DNA of 15,856 bases from Parvularia atlantis. Taxonomy: Eukaryota; Opisthokonta; Rotosphaerida. The first letter of the stretch is position 1, and the number at the start of each line of letters is the position of its first letter. This document shows, one piece after another, positions 1-9,271 of the stretch. Where the stretch lies: the NCBI GenBank assembly GCA_943704415.1, contig CALSCO010000338.1:1-15856 (forward strand), in the 5' to 3' direction. The position numbers and the translations under genes are program-made. Below the pieces are notes generated by a model. It worked only from the letters and a program-made list of their open reading frames with translations, was not told the origin of the DNA and did not search any database.

Positions 1-458
1 AGAAGGAGTTCTACCGCGCCGCGACGACAGTCCTGAGCTCACCTGTGGATGGTAACCCTTTCCTCATCGAGTCTGACGTCGGCAACACAACCAAAAAGAA
101 GGCCAAGTGCGACTTCGTGTTCAACGGAAAGCTTGGTTGGGCCATCGAACTTCTCCGTGACGGCAACGACATCGCCGAGCACGTTCAGCGAATGGCCTCC
201 GCCTCGGGCTCCTACCGCGACATCAAGCCGAAGCGGAAGGCGGTGATCAACTTCATGTTCAAGGACGATTATCGTCCTCGATCGTACGACCCCATCCTCT
301 GGCACGTCGTCTACGCGTCCGACAAGAAGACGATTACGATCTTCCAGCCGAAGGCTCAACCAGGCACTGGCTCGAAAAAACCGGCATGGGCTCGCAATTA
401 CACCAAGGATGTTCACCCCGTCATCGTCAACGCCTCGATGCGCTCGCCAACCGCATAG
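1..458 (+). CDS. Crinkler (CRN)-like effector/nuclease, C-terminal part (5' truncated by window)
   Basis: The frame is open from the first bases (KEFYRAATTVLSS...) and ends at TAG 456-458, so only the last ~150 residues are present. The stretch KCDFVFNGKLGWAIELLRDG followed by NDIAEHVQRM...SGSYRD resembles, from memory, the C-terminal domains of Crinkler-type proteins, in which an Asp/Glu-rich core (D of CDF, E of IELLRDG) is thought to form a restriction-endonuclease-like fold. The usual ExK is not obvious, as the residues after the Glu are LL, so activity cannot be claimed. Such proteins are modular: an N-terminal ubiquitin-like or trafficking part, a variable middle and a C-terminal toxin or nuclease domain. 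The N-terminal part is outside the window. There is no intron in the visible part and its codon use is less GC-extreme than in the genes after 1480, which fits an accessory or transferred gene. It could be another restriction-like family. Confidence 0.62.
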   Translation, partial: KEFYRAATTVLSSPVDGNPFLIESDVGNTTKKKAKCDFVFNGKLGWAIELLRDGNDIAEHVQRMASASGSYRDIKPKRKAVINFMFKDDYRPRSYDPILWHVVYASDKKTITIFQPKAQPGTGSKKPAWARNYTKDVHPVIVNASMRSPTA

Positions 459-493
459 AGGCCGCCTCCTTTCAGTTTGGCATTGGGTCTGTG

Positions 494-544
494 TACGGTT
501 GCATCGTTACAGTATCGATACTGGGTTGTACCGATACGGTTGCA
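494..544. repeat. 14-bp perfect palindrome flanked by 10-bp direct repeats
   Basis: CAGTATCGATACTG at 510-523 equals its own reverse complement. TACGGTTGCA occurs at 494-503 and again at 535-544, one copy on each side. It lies 35-90 bp after the stop of the CRN-like gene. It may be a protein-binding site, part of a 3' UTR structure or a mobile-element scar; the sequence alone does not decide. Confidence 0.6.
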
Positions 545-850
545 CTCCGGGTAGCGGTGCCGGGATGTGGTGCTCAGGGAGAGGGCTGTCTGATAACGAA
601 AACTCTTTTTGCCTCACGCCATCGTTTGGGAAACACACACACGGGGAAGTTGGGGATGGTTGCGTGGGTGCGGTGGCTGGATTGGCCTTCTGGACTTTGG
701 GGATTGATATCGGGGTCGACGGCGCGGCGAGTGTTGCGGCGCCGGGGCTCGGGGCGCTGCTCGTTCTGCTGCTTGCCTCCGGCCTGGTTGCCGTCGTCCT
801 GCTGCTAGTCCTGCTGCTGCTGCTTGCGCGTGCACTTCGTCTTACGCCGC

Positions 851-1009
851 CTAGAGTGCACGCAGACGGCGCATGCCAGTGCCAATGCCAGTCGACCTGC
901 GCGAGGCATCAGCGTGTGTGCGGCGGTACCAGGCGCGCCACGGCCAGACGATCTTGAAGGTCGCCGAGCCCAGGCCGCGGCCGACGTAAAACAACGCCTC
1001 CAGATGCAC
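851..1009 (-). pseudogene. Possible minus-strand exon or gene fragment, unidentified
   Basis: Read on the minus strand from 1009, a frame of 52 codons runs between an in-frame TAG just upstream (the TAG could be the end of an AG acceptor) and a TAG at 853-851. It contains LEALFYVGRGLGSATFKIV followed by WPWRAWYRR, an amino acid mix more protein-like than the Arg/Ala-rich shadow frames typical of this DNA. I do not recognise a family. It could be an exon of a broken gene or chance. Confidence 0.22.
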
Positions 1010-1048
1010 CTAGAGCGTGGCGTGCGCGTGAAAAGTCATTATAATGAA

Positions 1049-1114
1049 TGGCACGCGCACTCAGCTCGCCTGGCACGCGCACTCAGCTCGCCTGGCACGC
1101 GCACTCAGCTCGCC
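1049..1114. repeat. Three tandem copies of a 22-bp unit
   Basis: The unit starts TGGCACGCGC and ends CAGCTCGCC. Copies at 1049-1070, 1071-1092 and 1093-1114 are identical, followed by TGG, the start of a fourth. There are no spacers, so this is a minisatellite, not a CRISPR array. Since 22 is not a multiple of three, the array is unlikely to be coding. Confidence 0.9.
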
Positions 1115-1224
1115 TGGTAGAATGCCTCTGGTTCGGCTTAGTTCCAGCATACAGCTCGACCGCCGCCGTGAAGGCATCGGCAGTCCCAGAGTTACTAGTA
1201 GAATGCTCTTATCTGAGAGCGATG

Positions 1225-1464
1225 TCAGCACCGTGCGTCTGTCCGAGTCGATATGGCATGTAACGCGCTGGCTTTCTCAAGCTGCTGCTCTTTCACCTTA
1301 AGCTGCTGGTCTCTTTCTCTCAGTTGTTGTTCCAGTCGCCTGATTTTCTCGGCAGGGTCGGCCTCCGAGTCGGCAACAACCAGGTAATTAGTACAGAAGT
1401 TTACTTGGGGTGACCTAGTTTTAAACTGTAACTTGTCCAGTGTGGTGGCAGTTTGGCGTGACAC
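1225..1464 (-). pseudogene. Coiled-coil-encoding fragment, possibly the remnant of a second CRN-type gene
   Basis: A minus-strand frame contains the heptad-like run EKIRRLEQQLRERDQQLKV followed by KEQQLEKASALHA, ending at TGA 1227-1225. From memory, Glu/Arg/Gln coiled coils of this kind are common in the middle part of CRN-type proteins, and the CRN-like gene 770 bp away makes that a reasonable guess. No N-terminal domain and no normal start are visible. Further down the same strand, at about 1205-1110, another frame reads SGTADAFTAAVELYAGTKPN, as if a frameshift or intron separated two parts of one gene. I treat it as a broken gene. Confidence 0.35.
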
Positions 1465-1481
1465 CGAGTGCAGCGACTGTC

Positions 1482-4400
1482 ATGGACACCTTGTTGCCGC
1501 TCACAACGCAGCAGCATGTCGTGCTCAGCGCGTGGGCCGCGCTGCTGGGCGACGACGACGGCGACGACGCGCTCGACGGCACGCGTGCGCCCGTGGTCGC
1601 CGGATCTCACTCCCGCTGCAGCCGACACGCGCGCGCGCACGCGCACGGGAACCGCAGAAACCCTTGTGCCACGTGTTGCCGCCGTCGCGCCCAACCTCGT
1701 CGTCAAGCCCGCCGCGCTGCCGCCTGGCGTCGTGCGCACGCTGCCGAACGGCGGCGGCGTCGTGCTCGACGTGAGGTGCTGCTGCCGCTGCTCCTGCTGC
1801 TGCTGGCTGCTGGCTGTCGGCTGAGCCGCGCGCGCGCCCAGCTATGACAAGTGCGCGCACCTCGCGGCGGCCGTCGCGGCGCACGTCGACGACTGCACAG
1901 CGCTGCACGCGTGCCGCAGTAAGCTCGCGGCCGTCCCGGTCGACCTCGCGTGCCTGCGGCGCCTGCGCGTGCTCGACCTCAGCTTCAACCGCCTGGCGCA
2001 GCTGCCGGACGACGTCGGCGCCCTCGCCGAGCTGGCCGAGCTGGACGTGCGCTGCAACGCGCTCACGGCGATCCCGCGCGGCCTCGTGTGTCATCGCTCC
2101 TTGGCCGTGCCGTGACGCGCGGCTCATGACGTTGCCGGGCGCACGCACAGCGCGCGTGCCAGCGGCTTACGCGCCTGCACCTCCACCGCAACAAGCTGGC
2201 CGAGCTGCCGGACGTGTTTGAGGCGATGCGCGCGCTGCAGGTGCTCGACGCGAGGTGCGTCCACACGGGGGTTTGCCGTCGTCGTGATCGTGATACGCTG
2301 CGTACGTGCTACAAAAGCTGCAACGAAATTGAGACGATCGCGCCGTCGCTGTGGACGCTCGGCGCGTCGCTGCGTGTGCTCAACCTCGAGCGCAACCGCC
2401 TCACGGAGCTGCCGAGCGCCGTCGGCAGCCTCACGAGTGTGACCAAGGCGCGCGCACAACCGGCCGCACGCGGACTGCACGCTGACAGACAAGCCCAGCT
2501 CTCGCTCGGCCACAACCGCATCCGCCGCCTGCCCGTCGAGCTCGGGCGGCTGACGGCGCTCGAGGAGCTCGACCTGTCGTTCAACGCGGTCGAGCGCCTG
2601 CCCACCGACACGCTCGGCAAGCTCGCTGCTCTGCGTGAGCTCTCGCTGCGCGGTACACGTCTCGTCACCGCTGCCCGCCGCGCCGCTCATTTGCTGCGGC
2701 TGCCCAGGCAACGCCTTTAACGAGCTGCCGACCGACATCGCCGACCTGGCCAAGCTCGAGGCGTTTGACATCCGCCAGGTGCGGCGCCGCGCCGCGTTCG
2801 TCTGTCACCGCTGACCGATGCGCGCGTAGACTGCCGTCAAGATGCTGCCGCTCGAGTGCGCGCGGCTAAAAGCACTCGAGGCGCTGCTGCTGGACGCCCA
2901 GGTGTGGCCACGGCATCGCGCATGCGGCTCTGACCGCCTCCGCAGCACTTTGTGCGCCCGCCAGCGGACGTGTGCCGGCGAGGCGCGGAGGCGATGCTTC
3001 GCTTCCTCGATTCGGCGCGGCAGGGTGCGTTGCTGCGCATCAACAGCCGCGCTGACACGTACGTGTGCGTACACAGCCAACATCCCGTCCGACGGCGTGT
3101 ACGCGGTCAGCGGCGACGGCCTGGCGCGCTCGATCGAGGCCGCGCCACAGCTCTCGTTCACTATCCGCGCCACCGACGGCAAGCAGCGCCCGCTGCCGAT
3201 CGTGCCGGGCTCGCTGTCGGTGCTGGTGGACGTGATTCAGGCGCCGGACGAGGCCGACGAGACAATGGGTGCGGCAGCTGCACATCAACGCGCGCGCGTG
3301 CGCGCACTCACGCGTCTTGTCTTGCAGCGTCACTGCCGGTCAAGGTCACACTGCGCGACGAGCAGCTCGGCGTACTCGCCGTGTCGTACGACGCCACGAT
3401 CGCGGGCCACTACATCATTCGCGTCATGGCCAGCCCCAAGACGCACCTACCCGGCAGTCCGTTCCACGTCAACGTGACGCACGGGCCGCTGCACCCGCCC
3501 TCGTGCGTCATCGTGCGCAGCGCCGAGCTACGCCTCCCGCCTGGCAGCGCGCTCTCCTGGACCGCGCTTACCCTGCCCGCGGGCAAGGAGGACACACTGG
3601 CGGTGCTGCGCTGTGACCGCTTCGGCAACCGCATCCCTGTCGGCGCGGGCACGTCTTCCGGGGCGAGCACAGGCGCACCGATGAGCGACGACGTCGCTGT
3701 GCAGCTGGTGGAGGCCTCGCCGCGCCCCGCCGACCCGACCAAGGCGCTCAAGGTGCGCCGCGGTCCCGCGCGCCAAGCTGTGCATGCGTGATGCTGGAGC
3801 TCGCTTGCAGATGAGCGTTATCAAGGCCGGCACGACGCCCGCGGCCAAGCGCGACCTCGTCACCGTCACGGGCCAGGTCGTCGGGCGGTACCGCGTGGCC
3901 GTGTCAATGCAGGGCGTGCCGCTGCGCGCGTCGCCGGTGGACCTCACGATCGTGCCCGGCCCGGTCTCGCCCTTGCACTGCACGGTCTCGGTCACGGGCA
4001 CGCGCTCGGCCGTGCTCAACACGGAGACGACGTTTGTCATCCAGGCGCGCGACGCGCTCGGCAACGCGCGCACGACCGGCGGCGACGTGTTTGACGCGAT
4101 GATCACGACGACCGAGTCCAACACGGTCGAGTACCCCGTCGCGGTCCTCGACAACCAGAACGGCGAGTGCCTCGGCACGTACCGCGTCGGCGCCGTTGGC
4201 ACGTTCCTGCTGCACGTGCGCCTGCAGCGCAAGGACAACGGCACGCTGGTGCCGATCCAGGGCAGCCCGTTCCAAGTGCGCCACATGTGGCGGCTCTTAG
4301 CTTACCATGGACAGCTGACTGAGCGCGGCCGCTGCAGCTCACCGTCACCGACCGCAAGACGCCGCTGCAGGACCAGTTTGAGGTCGAGAACCTGCTGCTG

Positions 4401-4765
4401 TCGAACGAGCTCGCACAGGTCACGGCGCGGCTGCACGTGCGTGCGCATGCCGAAACGCGTGGCGTGCAGCGGTGTGACACGCCAAACACACAGGCCCTGC
4501 AGATGCAGGTAGGTCAACAGAGCGAGGCAGCACCCGCGAGCGTCTCGGCCGCGCCTGCACCTGCACCTGCACCAGCAGCCACAGCGGCGTCGCTCAACAC
4601 CGGCAGCGCCGCAACGAACGCCAGCATGGTCAACTCGCTGCGGCAGCGCTTCGAGAAGATCAGCATCACGCCGTCCGCGGTCGCGTCACCGACCGCCGCC
4701 GACATGCCACGGCGCACGTCGCTGGCCGCGCCGCCACTAGTGCAGTCGTCAGCGCCCGTGCAGCA

Positions 4766-4796
<31 letters not shown>

Positions 4797-5228
4797 CAGC
4801 CGGTGTCACTGCCGGTGCCGCTCGATGCCGTTGCCGCCGCTGCCGAGGCGCTATACCTGCCGAAGGACGAGCACGAGCCGTTTGTGACGTTCCTGCTGCG
4901 ACGGTGAGCGCTCGCTTGCCACGCGCGCTGCTGCTGCTCACCCGAGCGCGCGTCCCAGGTCTGACCGCCTGCCGCTGCTGCCGTGGCCGTGCGAGCTGCT
5001 CGTGCAGACGGCGTCCGGGCTGGCGGCGAAGGGCGAGGTGCGTTGTGGCGGTGCGCGTGCATGCTGTGCGCTGACACGCACGCACGCGCGCAACGCAGAC
5101 TGACCGCGCCGAGGCCGTGGTGCGCGCGCTTCTGGACCAGCTCGCGATGCTCGTACGCTCCGAGACGATGGACGTGCGCGAGCTGAGCTTCTGGCTGTCG
5201 AACCTGATCCACCTGTCGTCGCGGTGCG

Positions 5229-5264
<36 letters not shown>

Positions 5265-6690
5265 GCTACTGTGCGGCCCGTGCAGCTGACGGCCGTCGCA
5301 GGCTGCCCGCGCTCGCATCGCTGCCGGCTGGCGGTACCCTGCGCGAACAGGCGAAAGGCCTTACCGGCGACATCCTGCGGCTGATCGCCAAAGTGGTGCA
5401 GACGCGCCTGTCGCCGGGCATCGTGCGCGCGTTCTTTGACCAGCACGTGGAGGTGCGCTCCTTACTGCGTTGCGCTCATCGCTGATGCATGCGCGCTAGA
5501 CCGACTTTGCCAGCGGACCCGACCAGCCGGCCGATGGCGCAGCTGCCCAGCCCGCACCGCCGCTGGCCGGCCGCGCACGCTCGACGACCGGTGCGGCAAT
5601 CGAGCCCGTGCCGCGTGCTGCGCGCCTGACACGCCGTCGCCAGCGATCACGCAGCCTGGGGCGTCGGCCGCGTCTGCGCCGCAATCGCACAACCTCGAGC
5701 CGGTGCGCGTGCGGCCTGGTTCGGCGCGCGTCCTGACGGCGGGCGCAGATCATGAGCCTTGTGCACGCGGCGCTCGTACACTTCGAGACGAACGGGATCC
5801 CGGCCGAGACGGTCAACGCGCTGGTGTCGCAGTGGCTGTTTTACATTGACGCGGTGCCGTGCTGGCGCGCCGTGCCAGTATCGGCAATAGCTGATCGTGT
5901 GCGCGCAGGTCCTGCTCAACAGCCTGCTCATCCGGCGCAAGTGCTCGGGCGCGTTCCTGAACGCGTTCACGTGGACGCTGACGCAGTGGGAGAGCTGGGT
6001 GCAGCAGCGCAGGTGCGTCGCTTGCGCCTGTGTTGGCGAGACACGACACAAACGCGCTGAGCAGGACGGGCTTTGTGCCGACGGTCACGGGCGGCCCGGG
6101 GGCGGCCCTGCTCGACCGCAACAAGACGCTCGTGCGGACGACACAGGCCATGTGCGCCGCGTGCACGCGACCGGGCTTGTGTGACCAGCTGACCGCGCCC
6201 GCAGCCGCCTGCTGCAGACACCGCGGCTGGCATCGCGCGAGCCGGGCGAGGTCGTGAAGCACATCACACACCTGACACCTGCGCAGGTTCAGAAGGTGCG
6301 CACGCGCGGGCGCGCGCGCGTGGTCGCCAGTGCCTGCGCCTGCGCCTGCTCACCGTGCATGCGCGCGCACGCAGCTGCTCACGACCGTCGACGAGTTCAA
6401 GGTGTCGCCGGCCAAGCAGCTAGCGCTTGTCGAGGCGCTCAAGGCGCAGGGCGCGCCCGGCAACTACGCGCCGTTCACCACGCGGCGCAACTCGAGCAGC
6501 GGGAGTGGCGCGGCCGACGGTGCGCGCGCCCTGCCCTTGCTTGCGTTTCGCTGACACCGCGGCAGACGGTCTGTTTGTCGACACGTTCCACATGCTGCCG
6601 CTCGCCGTGCCGACCGAGGCGTCGCAAGAGCGTGTTGTGCTGCCGACGCGCATGATCCCGCCAATGGTGCAGCGAGTGCCAGCTTTTTGA
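1482..6690 (+). CDS. LRR - filamin-repeat - DIL-domain protein, 25 exons, 1268 aa
   Basis: Exons: 1482-1584, 1658-1775, 1842-2085, 2163-2254, 2318-2438, 2499-2652, 2708-2778, 2830-2901, 2946-3024, 3077-3268, 3328-3752, 3811-4275, 4338-4436, 4494-4903, 4959-5037, 5099-5223, 5302-5452, 5500-5590, 5644-5702, 5749-5853, 5909-6012, 6065-6151, 6205-6295, 6375-6519, 6566-6690. Their sum is 3807 nt, exactly 1269 codons, with phase kept at all 24 junctions. Domains in order: acidic N-terminus (~1-75), leucine-rich repeats (~110-350), three filamin-type Ig repeats (~352-712), short coiled coil (~712-750), A/P/Q-rich linker (~750-860), and a DIL (myosin V cargo-binding-type) domain (~860-1240). There is no motor domain, signal peptide or membrane segment. 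A cytoplasmic scaffold linking cytoskeleton and cargo is the natural inference. Start: ATG 1482 gives MDTLLPLTTQQHV and is the first ATG of the frame. Risk: the chain could be two adjacent genes, but no stop or start break was needed. Confidence 0.82.
1842..3024 (+). other. LRR domain of the 1268-aa protein (exons 3-9)
   Basis: Repeats of the LxxLxxLxLxxNxLxxLP type are clear: LRVLDLSFNRLAQLPDDVG, LTRLHLHRNKLAELPD, LRVLNLERNRLTELPSAVG, LEELDLSFNAVERLP. About ten units follow one another across seven exons. The splice sites interrupt repeats at different points, so exons do not match repeat units. The block closes with PPADVCRRGAEAMLRFL, which resembles the cap after LRRs in ROCO-type and short LRR proteins (PPxxVxxxGxxAILxFL). 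The spacing and the LP at the end of each unit are those of plant/Ras-group (Shoc2-like) LRRs. Confidence 0.88.
3077..4275 (+). other. Three filamin-type immunoglobulin repeats (exons 10-12)
   Basis: The hallmark of ABP280/filamin repeats, G-x-Y-x-V before a GSPF-x-V and a closing GP, appears three times: AGHYIIRVM with GSPFHVNVTHGPL, GRYRVAVSM with ASPVDLTIVPGPV, and GTYRVGAVGTFLLHV with QGSPFQ, read on into the next exon as LTV. The second repeat carries a Ser/Thr/Pro-rich insertion around 3630-3750. Filamin repeats usually form rods or dimers and bind signalling or membrane proteins. No actin-binding CH domain is present in this gene. Confidence 0.85.
4494..4903 (+). other. Low-complexity A/P/Q-rich linker (exon 14)
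   Basis: The exon codes for alternating Ala-Pro (4555-4575), a Q6P4Q3 tract from CAG and CCG triplets (4759-4801), and many Ser/Thr residues. One ordered-looking stretch, SMVNSLRQRFEKISITPS, sits in its middle. At its 3' end the text becomes globular again (LYLPKDEHEPFVTFLLRR) and leads into the DIL part. It is probably a flexible spacer between the filamin rod and the DIL head. Confidence 0.75.
4959..6519 (+). other. DIL (dilute, myosin-V-tail-like) domain (exons 15-24)
   Basis: Signature blocks of the myosin V globular tail are in order: ELSFWLSNLIHLSSR (compare the YWLSN motif), VSQWLFYIDAV-LLNSLLIRR (compare the FYFIN...NLLLRR block), LTQWESWVQQR (compare QLEEW), AIRLLQTPR (compare QLLQ), ITHLTPAQVQKLLTTVDEF (compare LT..QI.KIL..Y.P..EFE). 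Each match lies across spliced exons, which supports both the domain call and the junctions. A Pro/Ala/Ser-rich loop (exons 17-19) is inserted before the core. In myosin V this region binds cargo adaptors; here it is fused to LRR and filamin parts instead of a motor. Confidence 0.85.
5224..5301 (+). repeat. Intron 16 with an (TGC)11 microsatellite
   Basis: Eleven uninterrupted TGC triplets fill 5231-5263, inside a 78-nt intron with donor GTGCGG at 5224 and acceptor GCAG ending at 5301. A CTGAC box follows the repeat. If unspliced, the tract would be read as poly-Cys. The intron is among the longest of this gene because of the repeat. Confidence 0.8.
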
Positions 6691-6759
6691 GATTGTTTTC
6701 TTGTTGCACTGCTCAGGGAAGCGACCACACCACATGCGACACAGCAGACACAAGAACGT
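6691..6759. other. 69-bp convergent intergenic gap
   Basis: It separates the stop codons of two genes on opposite strands, so the 3' UTRs must be extremely short or overlap. It is relatively T-rich on the plus strand just after the stop (TTTTCTTGTTG), and the minus strand has GTTCTTGTG after its own stop, possibly poly(A)-site elements. No AATAAA is present. Confidence 0.5.
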
Positions 6760-9271
6760 TCAGACAGCCTGCGCGTCGATCTGCTGCTGCGTGAACCACG
6801 CGCCGTGGAAGCCAAAGGGCACGCGCTGCGGCGTGGCGATGCTGCGCGGCGCGCGACCCGTGAGAAACCTCGCCACGTGCAACGACGCTGTCATTGCGCA
6901 CCGGCAGACGGGCTCGGGCGCCATCGTGAGCGCGTCGATCATGACAAACTGGCTCGCGTTGGTGCGCTCGTCGTGCAGGAACGTCACAAGGTAGCCGTCG
7001 TCCTGCGGCGCCGCGTGAGCCGTGCTCGCCGGTGGCACGAGCAACGCGCACCTCGCTCTTGGCGTTCTGCCGCGGCACGAAGACGCACTCGCCGCCCCAC
7101 AGGCCCTGGTGGCTGTGGGCGACCGTCTGCCGCGTGTGCGCACTGCTCAGCACCGCAGCGACGGGCGCCACCGTCGTGCCAGCGCACCCGGCCCGTCGCC
7201 AGGTCAAGCTTGACGACGCCATCCATGTACGGCGTGCCGCCGCGGTTGACGAAGCGCGCGGCGTAGACGTAGCGCACGCGGTAGCCCGTGAGGTGCACGG
7301 GGATGACGGGGAACTCGACAAACTCGTCGCTGAGCTGACCGCGCGCCCGTGTCAGGCCGAGAAAGGCGCGCGCTTGAAGCAGGCCGCACCTTGCGCTCTT
7401 TGATCGCGCCCGTACGCATGTTGAAGCGGTACTCGTGGAAGTGCGTCGTGGCGGCGGGGTCCTTGGGCTGGCCGCGACAAGGCCAATGAGCTCCGGGTGC
7501 GTGAGGCACACTCACGGCGCGCACCTTCTTCGTGTTCTCCATGAGCGTGTTGAGGCCCTCGAAGCGGAAGTGGCGCGAGCGGCACGCGATCAGCACGACC
7601 TCGTCGCCTTCCTCCCAGGCGTTGGCCGTGTGGAAGATCATGCACGTCTCGGCGTCGAACCACTTGACCTCTGCACGCACGCTGCGCAGTAAGCAGCCCG
7701 CACCCGAGTGCATCGCACGCACCGCTCGTGTCGTCGGCGTGGCGCGGCAAGATGCCGAAGCGCGAGCCGACCTCCTGGAAGTCCCAGACCTGCGACAACG
7801 GCGACCCAGTCAGCCCGCTTGCACACGCACGCGAATGTGCCGCGACGCGCGCACCTCCTTGCCCTCGTCAAAGTTGGAGAACATGAAGCGTAGCGGCAGG
7901 TCCATGACAATGCTGTAGTGCTCGGTGATGGCCTGCGCGGCGCGCTTGAGCCGTGTGTGGCGGGCGCGCGTGCGGAGAGGGCGAGCAACGCACGAAGCTG
8001 TGCATCATCACCGGCGCGTCCTCGCGGATGTTGATCGGGACCGTGCGCACGAGCTTGCCCTGCGCGTCCGTGAAGCTGTGAGCGTGCACACGGTCAGCCG
8101 CGGCAAGCCGATTCGTCACGTCGCGCACCTGTACTGCACATACGGCGGCGTCGGCTGGATCGTGTAGCCGAAGAACATCATCTCGCCTGGGTCGTCATCG
8201 CCGGCGTCAGGGCGCACACGGAGACGACCGACGGCGCACCGGTCTTGGCGTCGACGAGCGGGTGCGCCGTAACCGAGTGCGACAGCTGGTCTTCGAACGT
8301 GTAGCGGCCGACGGTGTCGAGCGAGGGCAGCTTGATGACGTACGGCCTGGGGGGCGACAGGCCGTCAGCTGCCACGCACACACCACTGGGCCGCGCACTT
8401 GTCGCCCTCCTCAAGCGCAAACACGCGGCGGTTGTAGAACGCGAGCGCCGTGTTGGCCTTGCCCATGCGCTCGCCGTCGTCGTTGGCCACGGTGCCCATG
8501 ACCTGGCGAGGCGTCAGGCGTCGGCAGCGGGGGATGGTGGCCAGGGAGAGGACGCACCATGTTGCCGTGCGACAGCTCGGCCAGCTCGGAGATCGACGTG
8601 CCGTGCTTGGCGTCCGACACGAAGCGCTGCGTGACACGTCGTCAAGCAGCAGTGCCCGTGCTCGCACACTGACGTGCGCACCTCGGTGCGGATGAAGCGG
8701 TTGACGAAGCTGGCCTTGCCGTTGTGGATGCGGATCTGCGTACGTGCACGTGATCAACCGTGCGGGCGCATCTGCGCCCAAGCGCGCACGGCGTGCAGCA
8801 TGCCGTCGCCGTCGAACCAGAAGTAGGGCTTGTTGCTGAAGTCGAACTGCGGATTGGGCCCGTTGCGCACGTACTGGCCGTCTGCGTGTGCCGCCGCGCC
8901 ATCAGCACCCTTTGACAACCGCAATCACCGCGCGCGGCGCACGCACCGACGTCGCGCGGCACGCGTCCCGTCAGCACCGGCAGGTCCTCGGCGCTGACCT
9001 CGGTGCTGATCGGGCCAAAGTTGCCGTGGAGGTACGGCGACGTCGCGACGGGCTGCGCGCGCACGGTCAGCCGCTTGTTGACGAACGATGATCAGCTGGC
9101 GGCATCGCGCCTTGCGCTGCGGGTCGTGCGGCAGCGCTGCGGCCGATGCGCGATCGTGTGAGTGCACGATCGCAGACGCGAGCACGCGCAGCCAGACGCA
9201 CGGCGCGCGTCCGTGCCCGTCGCCGCGGCCGTGAGATGGACGGCGACGGCGCCGACGCGGTCCGCCGCCAT
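6760..9271 (-). CDS. Carotenoid cleavage oxygenase (CCD/RPE65 family)
   Basis: Exons, 5' to 3' on the minus strand: 9052-8947, 8881-8790, 8735-8682, 8626-8558, 8502-8399, 8346-8240, 8186-8129, 8075-7994, 7932-7855, 7789-7723, 7670-7525, 7467-7390, 7334-7188, 7126-7052, 7002-6760, giving 501 codons plus stop. Family blocks: YLHGNFGPI, DGQYVRNGPNPQF, YFWFDGDGMLHA, TGEMMFFGY. The four iron-binding histidines are all visible: AHPLVD (~170), MMHSFAITEHY (~222), FHTANAWEEGD (~286), FGFHG (~487). The enzyme should cleave a carotenoid, apocarotenoid or similar conjugated double bond with O2; the substrate cannot be read. There is no membrane segment. All 14 introns have GTGCG donors. The first coding exon is uncertain: ATG 9271 is the best candidate, joined through one or two introns between 9201 and 9053. 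Without it the domain lacks only a short N-terminus. Confidence 0.88.

Larger units (their letters stand above)
459..1481. other. Repeat-bearing region without an intact gene
   Basis: About 1 kb separates the CRN-like stop from the next start. I find no frame with a convincing full-length protein. The region holds a 14-bp palindrome with flanking direct repeats (494-544), CTG-rich low-complexity DNA (770-830), a short minus-strand open stretch (851-1009), three tandem 22-bp repeats (1049-1114), and a coiled-coil-like minus-strand fragment (1225-1464). Base composition is more mixed than in the packed genes downstream. It looks like decayed accessory DNA between a CRN-type gene and the conserved gene block. 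The promoter of the LRR-filamin-DIL gene must lie in its last few hundred bases, but no TATA-like box is convincing. Confidence 0.55.

Noticed and set aside
409-957. Plus-strand open frame of 182 codons with a Leu/Val-rich stretch resembling a membrane segment
   Set aside because: The hydrophobic part comes from CTG/GTC low complexity, the frame starts inside the CRN-like gene, and the rest has no family likeness.
1049-1114. CRISPR array
   Set aside because: Units are directly adjacent with no spacers and the DNA is eukaryotic.
2954-4340. Gene boundary between the LRR and filamin parts
   Set aside because: The 3024/3077 junction keeps phase, has a normal donor and acceptor, and no start or stop context lies between the two parts.
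4514-5446. Minus-strand open frame of 310 codons with poly-Ala, poly-Cys and poly-Gly runs
   Set aside because: It is antisense to the Q/P-rich linker and DIL exons and to the TGC repeat; its runs are complements of CAG, CCG and TGC triplets.
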